From: Stropharia rugosoannulata | Taxonomy: Eukaryota > Basidiomycota > Agaricomycetes > Agaricales > Strophariaceae | Assembly: GCA_028532985.1 (NCBI GenBank) | Contig: JANCIK010000008.1 | Coordinates: forward strand, 3,038,001-3,102,000 | Direction: 5' to 3' | DNA: 64,000 nucleotides | Part shown: in pieces, positions 32,999 through 43,580 of the stretch | Position numbering within the stretch: position 1 is the first letter of the stretch | Layout of the letters: every line of letters begins with the position of its first letter | Notes under the pieces: generated by a model | Database searches by the model: none | Seen by the model: the letters and a program-made list of their open reading frames with translations, nothing else | What the model was told of the DNA's origin: nothing | Position numbers and translations under genes: made by a program

Positions 32999-35900
32999 TT
33001 ATCCAACCCCAGCGGGGGGAGAGTTAGCAAAGACAGTAGGGTTGTCTCGCAAGAATTTGAGAAGCGTAGGGAGGTAAGTCGGAACACCTTCGTAGGAGTG
33101 CTTGAGCAGAGGGCACTCAAACAGGTGTTGCCTGGTCTGGAGGAGGACCCCACAGTCACAGGAGAATTTTTCGTCAATATTAAAGCGCTTAAAATAAGCA
33201 CCGATGGGCGCATGCCCTAGTAGGCACCGATGGGCGCATGCCCTAGTAGGCACCGGGTCATGCGCGATGTGAGAGAGATTGAGTCCCCACAGGATGAAAG
33301 CCATGATCCGCCCTTGGCGTATGATGGCTTGATGCGATGTTCACCGTCGATAGAGTCGAGCTAGAGGAAATTATGTCCTGCGTGATCTGTATCTCGAAAG
33401 AACAGTTGATGCCAGGCCCGTAATTGTTGGTCAGCAACCGCTTTGCGGCAGCTGTCCAAGGAAGAATCCTGGTACCTGCCGAGTACCCGGGGTTGGGCCT
33501 TTAATAAAAGGTGAGCTTCATGATGAATACCCCATTCGGATTTGGATGGGACATCGACGAACGTAATGGAGTGCGATGGGTCCTTGGAGAACCATTCGCC
33601 TAAGGCACGGCAGACAGCCAAGGAGTGACCTTGGCCGGAGTGGATGGATGGATCAAGGGCTCTCTTAGTAGCAGATAGAGAGTCCGTGAATAAATGTATG
33701 TTAGTGCAGTTGTCCCGTTGCAGAGCACGGACAATAGCGTAACGAATAGCCGCAAGCTCCGCATCAGGGGCGAGGACCTTACCGGCGATGTATTTGACAT
33801 CATCAATGCGTGCGCCGTTTTGATATAGCACCGCGCCCGCGAGGGCTTGGTGCAACTTGCTGGCAGGAACCGAAGCATCCGTGCCAATCAAGATTGCGTC
33901 ATGTATCTCCTCTGCTTTCTTGCGGATGGAGTTATAATGTTTATGACGCGCATTTTCGATGTGGAGGCGAATCCACTCGTGGTACGCAACAAGGTCACCG
34001 TCAAAATCAGATACATCCTTGTGTTCAACAGGGACATACTCAGATCTAGGACGGAAATGTATGCGGTTGGGAAATAAATCCAAGAGCCGCTTTCCTGGCT
34101 GAGCCTCATCCGCGCACGGAGAGAACGTCTCAGTCATGAAAGGAAGATCGATTTGAATGTCGGGGATACTGCCCCTGAGCTTCTCGCGAACGCATTCAGG
34201 GATGCGAAATAAAGCATGGTAGTGGGGGTCGCTACTCTTGGCATATGGATCCGATAATAAGGATCTTGTAGGATGGGTGTCCGACAGAGTTGCCACGCGG
34301 TAAACCAACCGGAGTCTAAGTTTACGAAGGTGGAGGTGAATAGGCATAAGGCCAGCGATGGCCTGAACGCCGCCAGTTGGTGAGGTGCGAAAAGCACCTG
34401 TGATCCATACAGCTGCTCTGCGCTGCATGCTAGTAAGGTTCTTCAAGATGCCCTCCATGGGGGCAGACTTGTAGTACCAAAGTTTATAGCCATATGTCGC
34501 AATGGGTAGGACACAAGACCAGTAGAGGAGGCGTCTCTGTTTAGGAGATAAGCCTCTAGCTGAATTGCCAAGCATGCCCATGGCTTTCACCGTGGTCAGT
34601 GCTTTGGTAGAATAGAAACGGACGTGTTCGTGAAATCTGAGCTCACAATCGAAGAAGAATCCCAGGTAGCGCCAAATGGGCTTAGGGGTAAGTGGGGTGT
34701 TTCCAGTGAACGGGGCGAACCCAGTGTCCAGAGGAGGATTGAAGCCGTCTCTCGACCGAGAGAAGTGAAAAAGCTCGGACTTGTTATGTTCCATACGAAG
34801 TCCAGCAGCAGTGAATAAGTCGACAAGATAGGCATAGCCAGCCTTGAGAATAACGTTGTTGGTACCTAGATTACCCGATTGAGTGACTAGGGTACCATCA
34901 TCAACGAAAGATAGGAGCGTTGTGTCAACATTCACGGCTCGTAGGTCATATATCTTCATAATAGGAGATATATAGATGGAGGATAAAATGGGGGAGAGGG
35001 CGGAGCCTTGGCCACACCCAACATCCGCCTGTTTAGGACCAGAGGAGTAATTGTTCCAGAGGTACGATGTAACTCTGTCAACAAGGTAAGAGGCAAAGAA
35101 TTTTGTCACGATGTGAGGAAAGCCAAGCCTTGCAAGTGTCGCCAACAAGAAGTCATGGTTAAGCGATGGAAAAACTGTGCGATGTCAAAGGCCACCACAC
35201 TAGTCTTGAGCCCTGGCCCATCCTGTGCGAACAAGATGGGTGAGGTAGACTCCAGCATCTTCCGTGGAACGCTGGCAGATACCGCCAAACTGGTTCGGGT
35301 GGACAAGATCAAGTTTGATCATATCAAACTGGAAGCGATTGGCGAGAAGCTTTTCGAGAAGTTTCCCAAGGGTATTCAGGAGGACGATAGGCCTGAAGTC
35401 CTTTGGGGTAGTGTAGGAAGGTTTATTGGGTTTAGGAATAACCACAGAAACCGATTCCTGAAGTGTTTAGGCCAATGGGACGCACGAATGCACCCATTGG
35501 CCAATGCTAGGATCACACTGCGACACGCGTCATTGCGAATGATCCTTTTCAAGTGCCGCCATGTGACATGGTCAGGCCCAGGAGATGAATTGTTAGAGCA
35601 CAATGCCAGGGCGTCGGTAAGTTCTAAAAGAGAGAAGTTGATCCATTCCCTGACAGGGACCTGGTCCAATTCTTCAAGAATAGAGACATCACAAACACGG
35701 TCGGAGGCTGCGTTGTATGTGTTGTGGAGTGCATCCCAGAGGTCTGGGAGATCATGACATGGAGTACCATTATAGAGGATGGACTCGCAGGGGGGATTTT
35801 TACGCTGTTGGATCCAATTCATGAGATCCCACGGGCGTTTCTTAGATTCAGAGATTTCCTTGATACGGTTATCAAAGAAAGCACGTTTAGCGCGTCTGGT

Positions 35901-36932
35901 GTTAGCGCGGAATTTTCTCCAATTTGTAGCAGAGTGATCAGCTTTGTACAAATCAAGGGCGTCTTGGCATCCCCAATCCCACCAGGGTTTGGAGTGAGGG
36001 ACAATACGGGCCTCAACAGCATTTTTGTTCCATGCTGTGGAGAAGGCGTCAGCGATAGCCGAAGCGCACGCGTCCACCTGAGCCGGAGTGGCAATAGCAC
36101 AGCTAAGCGCACTTATTGCTTCCATGATGTCAGAGAGAAAGGCCTCTTCGGCCTCGGATCCTGGTTTGATAGATTTATGGAGGGTATCCGAAATAATAAG
36201 AGATAGGGGCAATGACACCGCTAAAGGGCAGTGATCAGAGGCCAGTTTGAGATCTTCAACTCGCTCAATGAGGCAAGTGAGTCAGTCAGAAGTCGGGATG
36301 AACATCAGGTCTATGACTGATGGGGTAAGTCTCGCATTACGCGAAACAAAAGTAGGGCCTGGGTTGCGGAAACGGCCCAAGCTGAGAGTGAAGGTGGAAG
36401 CCATGTCAAGCAACCGGTCAGCAGCACTCCTGTGATGAGGGACATTAGGATCCCATTCACGAGAGTGACAGTTGAAGTCCCCGCCCATGTAGCATAGGTC
36501 GATGGGGAGATTAAGGTCGTCGAGGAGGCGAACCGCAGAATGGCGCTCGTCGTTGTACACGTTGAGTAGATTAAACGATGCCCCCTGGTGGAAAAGGGAA
36601 ACAAGGAGTAAATCACGGTGATTGATCAAGTCAGATCTCATCGTGGGACGTAGTGTGGACAGTCGACTAGCGACATAAGCCATGACCCGAGGGGGGCCTT
36701 CACTGTCAGGGGGGCGTACCATTGGGACCCAGTTAGGGTTGCGCGGTGCGCCGGTAACATCATCACCATCTGGGTTAGACGTTGATGGGGCGGATCTTAC
36801 AGTCTGCCAAGCAGGTTCTTGTATAAATATTAAATCATACTTGTTATGGCATAGATTTAGAAGTACATCAATAAGCAAATAGTTTTTCGCTACATTGAAA
36901 GATAAAACCCTAAGACTCTCCGGCCCTCTCAT
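32999..36932 (-). pseudogene. ORF2: LINE L1 ORF2 (endonuclease-RT-RNase H), inactivated
   Basis: Aligned with L4 ORF2 it starts normally at 36932. It is broken by TGA at codon 217 (TCA to TGA near 36280) and single-base losses near 35459 and 35165. Two further bases are lost near 35210, and CAG to TAG occurs near 33360. A 26-bp tandem duplication (33198-33223 and 33224-33249) shifts the C-terminus. Between the lesions, endonuclease, RT (FVDDG), RNase H (TDAS, ELAAI, FTDS) and the C-terminal CDC...H...C finger can all be recognised. The TAA at 32999-33001 is the natural stop. The product cannot be made. Confidence 0.92.
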
Positions 36933-38803
36933 TGAGCTGGACGGGGGGAGTTAGAATGGTTACGCTGGCTCGCATTTGGGGTGCGTACCTGGGCATATTT
37001 AGCAGTGATCCATTCAGGATCATAGCAGTGGCGCCAGAAGGGACAGTGCCTTCTGTCAGTGGCACTATGGTCCCCCTTACAATTGGGGCACCTAGGTGCA
37101 TGTGGGCAATTGTCGCCCTTTGGAGTGGGCGCGACTGGAGGGTTTGCCTTCGGGTTCCCTTTGCAGAGACCGCAGAGCTGACGGTGCGAAGCCGAATCAT
37201 GCGGCCCGCTGCAATGAGGGCAGCGCACGTGGAACGCGCGGCATGCCGAAGTAGGGTGGCCCCACCTATAGCAACGAGTGCAGAGTGAGACACCGACGCG
37301 GGCCCTGGCAGCCATGATACGGCATGCCCGGCCCTTGAACATAATCGTGCGCCCAATAAGGCGCTTGGCGCGGGTGCCCTGTTGGGAGTCCCAGACCTCA
37401 AAGTACGCAGTAGAATTAGAACTGGCCTTAGAAACACGGTCAAGTCGAACAGAGGATCGAAGCTTGAAATCGGGAGCGAGGGGAGACGCCTTCATGACAG
37501 TCTCGACCTCGTCGGCAGTAGTCTTCACCATGGTGAAGGGCGACATAAAAGTGGGGATGTCGATGATCTTGAGATAAGACCACGACTGGGGAAGGTCAAC
37601 CACATATTTCATACCCTCCCAGGGGGAGTTACGAAACATGGGTTCAAGACTCCAATACAACGCGTCCAACGTGTGAGCGTTGGGCACCTCGTTTGTGGCA
37701 AGGGACCAGCCTTCGTATGCGACAGAGGCAGAAAGGACCCGGAATTTCGACTTCTCAGCGATGAAGACGGAGTTGGCTGCCTTGACAAGATTATCAAGGC
37801 TAAGATTGTGCGCTTGTGGGCCCTTGGAGGGATCCGCAAACGTGAGGAATGCCTGCTTCCGGGTAGGGCCGGAGGCAGTGTAAGAAGGAGGCCCGCGCTT
37901 GCGCTTGGGCTGGGAGCCAGAGGCTTGCTGCTGGATCTCAATGATCTGGCGAGCAGGTATGTTGGGGAGGGCCTGGGCGAGCTGAACAAGCCCGGCCTGG
38001 CCCTTGCCAACGTTGGGAGGGGGAATGCGCGTCTTGGCCGCTGCCGAATAGGACTTACGAGGCTTGGTGGCGAGGTTGATAGCCGGCGGCTTGGGGGGCC
38101 GCTGATACTGGAGGACGGGCTTAGATGGCCGAGGGTTGACATGACCGGTTACCCAGGATCGTTTAGGAGCTGGGGTCTTGGTCTCGGCTTCCGAGGACTC
38201 TTCAGACCCCGACTCGGCCGACTCGGCCGAAGCCTGAGCCGACGGAGGGGGGCGAGGGACAGCGGAAGCAGGGGGGGCGATCGGTGCAGTGGGGGCCCCT
38301 TCGCTATCAGAGGTGGTGTCCATCGCAGCTTGAGGTTGTGCCCACGGGATGCCCGAAGCCCTGTTAACAAGGCCGAGCAGCACGAGGCGAAGATCATTTG
38401 GGTTACGAGCCTCATCTTCGTAATTGTCCCAGTTGGAATTAAGATCAAGCCAGGCCGTGGTCTCGTTCAGGGCGTGCACAATAGCTTCGAGGTCCAAATT
38501 TGCAGCCTCATCGGTGCAGACAAGGTTAAGGAATTGAGGCGATGGCAGATCGGGCTCCGGCCCCCCCCCGTGGGAGGAGGCAGGAAGGGAAGAGGAGCGG
38601 TCGTCGCCACGAGCCGTCCGAGAGTCGTCATCAGAGGAGTTGCCGCCCTGGGGAGTGACCGTAGGGGGGGCAGGTGCCAGCCTCGAACTGGATCGAGACG
38701 GAGGAAGGTTGGGAAGGGAGCTCGAGCGAGAGGTAGGAGATGCAGCAGCCGAGGACTCCTTGGAAGATCCACGGCCGCGGCCAGCTCCTCCTTTGGGAGG
38801 CAT
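36929..38803 (-). CDS. ORF1: LINE L1 ORF1 protein, 624 aa
   Basis: Open frame from ATG 38803 to TGA 36929-36931. The N-terminal half is low-complexity (Ser/Pro/Arg-rich, including a QPKRKRG basic patch). The C-terminal quarter has three zinc knuckles: CTRCYRWGHPTSAC, CPHC...HRQLC and CPNCKGDH...C. ORF1 proteins of this type bind element RNA and form the RNP. The stop overlaps the ORF2 start by four bases (ATGA). The frame is intact although ORF2 of the same copy is dead. Compared with L4 it has a 7-residue longer Ala/Glu-rich stretch. Confidence 0.9.
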   Translation of the reverse strand: MPPKGGAGRGRGSSKESSAAASPTSRSSSLPNLPPSRSSSRLAPAPPTVTPQGGNSSDDDSRTARGDDRSSSLPASSHGGGPEPDLPSPQFLNLVCTDEAANLDLEAIVHALNETTAWLDLNSNWDNYEDEARNPNDLRLVLLGLVNRASGIPWAQPQAAMDTTSDSEGAPTAPIAPPASAVPRPPPSAQASAESAESGSEESSEAETKTPAPKRSWVTGHVNPRPSKPVLQYQRPPKPPAINLATKPRKSYSAAAKTRIPPPNVGKGQAGLVQLAQALPNIPARQIIEIQQQASGSQPKRKRGPPSYTASGPTRKQAFLTFADPSKGPQAHNLSLDNLVKAANSVFIAEKSKFRVLSASVAYEGWSLATNEVPNAHTLDALYWSLEPMFRNSPWEGMKYVVDLPQSWSYLKIIDIPTFMSPFTMVKTTADEVETVMKASPLAPDFKLRSSVRLDRVSKASSNSTAYFEVWDSQQGTRAKRLIGRTIMFKGRACRIMAARARVGVSLCTRCYRWGHPTSACRAFHVRCPHCSGPHDSASHRQLCGLCKGNPKANPPVAPTPKGDNCPHAPRCPNCKGDHSATDRRHCPFWRHCYDPEWITAKYAQVRTPNASQRNHSNSPRPAQ

Positions 38804-38938
38804 AAGACTAGGGTGAGTATAAACTCAGATGTGTACTGCGATCAGAGATCGGGTCTGGTGGTGAAGAGTGTTGGTCGATATGAAGAGTGGTGAGCTAGAC
38901 TGCACAGCCACCAGATGGGAGTACCGGAAAGAGAAGCG

Positions 38939-41197
38939 TCGGTTCTGCAGCAGTGTGTTGTACTCTGCATTTGCTGCATCTCGCCATCTGTCTGCATTGT
39001 CGCCCTTGAGTGCCTGCTTGTAGTTCTTGGGATCTGACACAGTAGCAGCACCAGCAAACTGAACCTCTTCCAAGCCTTCATCAACAGTGTAACTGTCAAA
39101 TTCGTCGTTATCGAGGTCGTCAGTCTCAGAAGGTGGCGTAGAAGGCGGGAGGGGCACAGCAGCAGGTTTGACTTTCCACCATTCGCCAGGAGGTCGAGAT
39201 TCACATGTTGTGCGTCTCAGAGGCTCAGCAACAACCTTGGGTTCCACAGGAATGGGAGGTGCAACAGTACAAGGCAGTTTGGGCACATTTGGAGCAGAAT
39301 GCTGATCTCATCGAGTTGAGCATGTTGGTGTTTTCGTCGATTGCGGAATGCGATGCGATGACTCCAACTTGACTGTGGTACTGTCAGACTCGTCTTTCGA
39401 CGCCCTATCCGATGGTACTTGATTTGACTTGCTAGGACCAGCAGTTGGACCGGAATGCACATGCGATTTCACAGAATGTGAATTGGGCTGAGTTGAGCAC
39501 TTTGGTAAACTTGACGATTTCGCACTAGCTGTTGGTTTCTGCGAGTTGGGAGTAGGTGCATCGTGTTCGTCGTCAGACGACGAGTCAGATGGTGCTGGTC
39601 CCGACGAAGCAGGTGCAGTTGGTGCGTCCGAGTCATCAGTGTCCAAGTCAGGCAAATAGGCAGCAGTTGAATCCCCCCCAGAATCTGGCACATCTGAGAA
39701 GTGTGAAGGCGTGCCCTTTGGAAACAGGTTGATTGGTGAAGTGACCTTCAAACCAGGAAAGCTGCGTTCATCAAAGATAGCATGTTCAGAGATCACATAC
39801 TTCTTAGTGGACGGATTGTAGAACTGCCAGCCTTTGTAGCCTGTAGGATAACCGACAAAAATGCACTTCTCAACGTGTGGTTGCAGTGACTTGCGTTTGT
39901 CTCTCTGCACAAAGACGTACGCAGCACAACCAAAAACACGGAGATGGCTCATATCAGGTTTCTTGCCATGCCATTCAGTGTAAGGCACCGAGTCAGTCAG
40001 AGACGACGTAGGGAGCCTATTCCACACGTGAATGTAAGCCATGACTGCAAGTCGCCAAAACGAGAGTGGGAGCTTTGCCTCTACCAGCATTGCAGTGACG
40101 TGCTCAGCAATAGTGCGGTTGGCGCGTTCAGCAACACCATTTTGCTGGGGCCGATTGCTTGTGCTGTGGCGCCTGTGAATGCTGCATTGCTCCATAAACT
40201 GTATGAACTCGTTTGACATGTATTCACCAGCCTTGTCATCCTGCATAGCCTTGATTTTCGCATTCAGCTGGTTCTCCGCATATGCCTTGTACACCTTGAA
40301 TGCATCAAATGCATCTGACTTGCGCTTCAGGAACATGACAGCATGCAGGTGAGTGCAGTCGTCGATGAATGTGATCCAGTAGCGATGTCCCTCAGGCGTA
40401 GGCACTGAGAGCGGACCGTGCAAGTCAGAATGTACCAATTCAAGTGGTTGCGTCGATTTGCGAGTGGAGCTCGGAAATGTGCCAGATGTCATCTTGCCAG
40501 CTAAGCATGGTTCGCAAATCGGATCTGGCTGCTCTTTCGATGTTACGAGCATGCCAGTGACCAGACCCTTGGTGAGCAGCTTGTTGATGTGTGCATGGCT
40601 GTGATGTGTGCAACGACGATGCCAGAGCTCAGCATTCAGAAGTAGAGTCGACATTGCATTTGCAGACTGTGTAGCAGGCTCCATGAGTGCATTCAGGATA
40701 CCACTGTGAGATGCAGTAATCATTGCAGTGAACAGAGTTTTGCCGTTTCGCTTGAAGTGCATAGTACTGTCATCAACTTCCATAATCATGCCTTTGCGTT
40801 TAGTGAGGTATAAACAAGCAAGTAGATTATTCTTAAGCAATGGTACATGTAAAATGTGAGACATCTCTACAGAAGGTGCTTCCTTCCCATTAATAACCAG
40901 GTGGATGACAACTGACCCTATACTGGCCGAGTATACGATAGTATGGTCTGCAAGACGAATGGGAACGACGTGAGGCGTGTAATTGTACATCCATTCTCAA
41001 TGAGGCGTCATATGGCTAGTAGCGCCCGTGTCTGCAAGCCATTCATAGTCAGTGTCAATGCCAGAGTCATTAGAAGAGCGAGCACTTGCAGAACCAGCAA
41101 ACTCTTTGGTTGATTCACTTTCTTCCTTTGCAGCATTTGCCTTCTGCTTGCCCTTCCCTCTACCCCTCGATTTCCCTTGCTTCTGCGATGCACCCTG
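38939..41197 (-). pseudogene. pol: Copia-A gag end, protease, integrase and RT start, inverted
   Basis: The minus-strand frame runs from the Gag C-terminus (GASQKQGKSRGRGKGK) through WLADTGATSHM, the HHCC finger and the integrase core to TLLQN at the start of RT, where L1 interrupts it. TGA stops lie at 40997-40999 and 39308-39310; the second is at the same codon as the third stop of the tandem array. The QDDKAGEY and NGVAE motifs are intact. This copy is separate from the array yet shares its linker stop, so that stop was already present in an ancestor. Upstream it is cut exactly where the Copia-B LTR begins at 41198. Confidence 0.9.
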
Positions 41198-41401
41198 TGT
41201 TAGATTACATAGGATTGGACTGACCATCAGCAGGAGATTAGATATCGCATACTATGATTAGTATGCTCCATATATAGTTAATCTCGCTTATGGTAGTATA
41301 TAAGGCATGTACTAGTGTAGATGCCTCTTAATCTCTTACCACCATCATCTCTGTGTGAGTTAGGTTCGCTCTCTGCGCCTGTAAGCAGTCTGCTTTCAAC
41401 A
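41198..41401 (+). repeat. Copia-B 5' LTR of copy B3
   Basis: 204 bp with TG...CA ends. Its first 90 bp are a variant (AGGATTGGACTGACC) also seen, inverted, at 48783-48986 and 59124-59327. The PBS follows at 41402. Confidence 0.92.
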
Positions 41402-42119
41402 GGTTATGAGCCCTGCGCTCTGAGCATCCTACTCATCACTTCTCTACTGTCCTTTCTCCACTGAGTGGCTTGGTACTTAACCTAACACTCATCGTCATTC
41501 GTTTTGCCTCGTTCTTTCGTGAGCACGACTGCCACGTCACGACCGTCCTTCTGGTACCACCTGCGTTCCGCCAGCTTGCACGGTTATCGAGCAATCCGCT
41601 TCTTTTGGTTTTAGGTCAATAGCACTCTCTTGGTGTTCACCAGAGACTTTGCTCCCCGGGCTTCCCTGATTGTCGAAAGACGTGGTTCTTTCAAGGACCT
41701 CATCGTTACACGTGCCTCTCGTCACTTGCCCACTCACAGGTCATCACGATCAGCTGTTCACACGCAATACACTGTTCTTCAGCAGAGTGCTCAACTCCGT
41801 CCAATTGACACTCTCAAACAGTTTTGCTCACTGCACTAGCACATCGTCACTGTTGTTCGCACAACTCGATCACACACGTCCCGCATCTTTGAACTATACC
41901 TTCGTTCAATCTTGTGTCAATCGGTTCAGTGCTGCTCGTGCAATCGACGTTTTACTGCAAGTGCTCAACTCGGCCTAATTGTGATACTGCAAGTGTTCTG
42001 CACACTGCTCGTGCATTTCAGCCCAGCTCGTCTCGCAACTTTGTCACATTGTTTGCGCCATTCTCAGCTACCACCTCATACCACATCACGTCTATCACCA
42101 CTTCGCTTCACCTGCAACC
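41402..42119 (+). other. PBS and leader of Copia-B copy B3
   Basis: GGTTATGAGCCCTG at 41402-41415, then about 700 nt of untranslated leader with TGCTCAACTC boxes. Short open frames only. Confidence 0.75.
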
Positions 42120-42407
42120 ATGAGTTTCTTTGCAACAACTCAGTTTGACAAACTGAGCACTGCCAACTACCAACTCTGGTCTTGCAACATGAAAGCATGG
42201 TTACGCTCTCAGGAGCTATGGCGTATGGTTACAGGTGAATGCAAGCATCCTGTGCTCTCTCTCATGCCGTCTATGGCTGAGATCGAGGCACACGACACAT
42301 GGACAAGCAAGTCAACTGCTGCTGCTGTTTACATTCACAGTCATGTTCAGAACGAGCTGAAATCAGAATTGGCTCACATTCTGCATGACCCAGTTAGCAT
42401 GTGGTCG
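42120..42407 (+). pseudogene. gag: Copia-B gag N-terminus (B3), interrupted by LINE L2
   Basis: The ATG at 42120 starts MSFFATTQFDKL. The frame encodes the Gag N-terminal domain up to HDPVSMWS, where L2 begins at 42408. The gene resumes after L2 at 43301 with the duplicated target VSMWSTLAA. Confidence 0.9.
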
Positions 42408-42858
42408 GTACCAGGATTCTTCCTTGGACAGCTGCCGCAAAGCGGTTGCTGACCAACAATTACGGGCCTGGCGTCAACTGTTCTTTCGAGATACAGATCA
42501 CGCAGGACATAATTTCCTCCAGCTCGACTCTATCGACGGAGAACATCGCATCAAGCCATCATATGCCAAGGGCGGATCATGGCTTTCATCCTGTGGGGAC
42601 TCAATCTCTCTCACATCGCGCATGACCCGGTGCCTACTAGGGCATGCGCCCATCGGTGCTTATTTTAAGCGCTTCAATATTGATGAAAAGCACTCCTGTG
42701 ACTGTGGGGTCCTCCTCCAGACCAGGCAACACCTGTTTGAGTGCCCTTTACTCAAGCACTCGTACGATGGCGTCCCGACTTACCTCCCTACGCTTCTCAA
42801 ATTCCTGCGAGACAACCCTACTGTCTTTGCTAACTCTCCCCCTGCTGGGGTTGGATAA
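42408..42858 (+). pseudogene. ORF2: LINE L2 ORF2 C-terminal fragment
   Basis: About 150 codons from GTACCAGGATTC onward, encoding DSSLDSCRKAVADQQ... to the C-terminal zinc finger (CDCGVLLQTRQHLFEC) and stop. RT and RNase H are absent because the copy was truncated at insertion. Confidence 0.9.
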
Positions 42859-43300
42859 CAGCTTTGGAGGCCTTGCAGTGATTGTGATGATTGCCAGTCT
42901 TGGTCAGCTATGGCGTTAATGGCGTGCATCCCACCAGCCTGATCCCCGTCCTTAAATGGTGCATGATGAGTGACTGTTGGGGCTTTCCAGGTCTCATCAC
43001 CAGAAGGGTTTTGGACAAAGCCTTTAGGTGCGGTGCATGGTGAACCATACTGGGCGCTTCGGCCATCACAGAGTAAGGAGCCTCCTCTAGCTTTTCTGAC
43101 ATGACACGCTTCTCAGCGTGTCTCGTCCTTGTCTGACGCGTTACCTGCTTTGACTTGTTCCACGCATTGCGTCTCACCTGGGGAGTATGTTTCCCTATCT
43201 ACTGTAGGTAGTATTCTGTGATGTATTTCGCAGCGCGGACTGTGCTCGGACACCGCGTAATAAATTGGCGCAAGCCATGATTACGAAAAAAAAAAAAAAA
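42408..43300 (+). mobile_element. LINE L2, 5'-truncated copy with perfect target duplication
   Basis: 893 bp holding the ORF2 C-terminus, the 3' UTR and 15 A residues. The 15-bp target GTTAGCATGTGGTCG occurs directly before (42393-42407) and directly after (43301-43315). 5' truncation, poly(A) and a target duplication are the marks of target-primed reverse transcription. The 3' UTR is closest to L4 (shared AGACACGCTGAGAAGCG). Confidence 0.96.
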
Positions 43301-43525
43301 GTTAGCATGTGGTCGACTCTGGCAGCTATTGGTCAAATGGCACACTCTGCTTCGCCCCCAGCAGAGGAGACGTCGCAAATCGTCGAGTATGCAGGTTTTG
43401 CGTCTGCACTTGCTACGGGTGACGCACAAGGCAACAATTTCAACTGGCTCGCAGATACAGGTGCAACCAGCCATATGACACCTCATCGAGACTGGATTGT
43501 GGAGTACAAACCTCACTACACCTGA
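43301..43525 (+). pseudogene. gag-pol: Copia-B gag/protease remnant (B3), after L2
   Basis: The frame resumes VSMWSTLAAIGQMAHSASPPAEE, the same knuckle-less Gag join as in B1, and continues to WLADTGATSHM and EYKPHY. A deletion then joins the protease region to the integrase core (TPEGHRYW) near 43520 and changes the frame, so the protease frame ends at TGA 43523-43525. Confidence 0.88.
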
Positions 43526-43580
43526 GGGACATCGCTACTGGATCACATTCATTGACGACTGCACTCACCTGCATGCTGTC

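Larger units (their letters stand above)
32543..38938 (-). mobile_element. LINE L1, full length, Tad1-like
   Basis: 5' end at 38938 (CGCTTCTCTTTCC), the same start as L4; ORF1, ORF2, 3' UTR and a run of 29 T on this strand (poly(A) at 32543-32571). The endonuclease-RT-RNase H order and CCHC ORF1 fit the Tad1 group of fungal LINEs, by recall. The copia flanks on the two sides are about 0.9 kb apart in an intact copia, so no target duplication exists. Confidence 0.93.

Noticed and set aside
32152..33027. 291-codon plus-strand frame spanning the copia end and the LINE tail
   Set aside because: It is antisense to copia RNase H and then antisense to the LINE 3' UTR, read through the poly-T run (encoding poly-Phe). 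It is a shadow, not a gene.
37382..38893. 503-codon plus-strand frame opposite LINE ORF1
   Set aside because: Its Gly/Arg-rich translation is antisense to the Pro/Ser/Ala-rich ORF1 protein, which has real zinc knuckles. The matching frame in L4 is broken.
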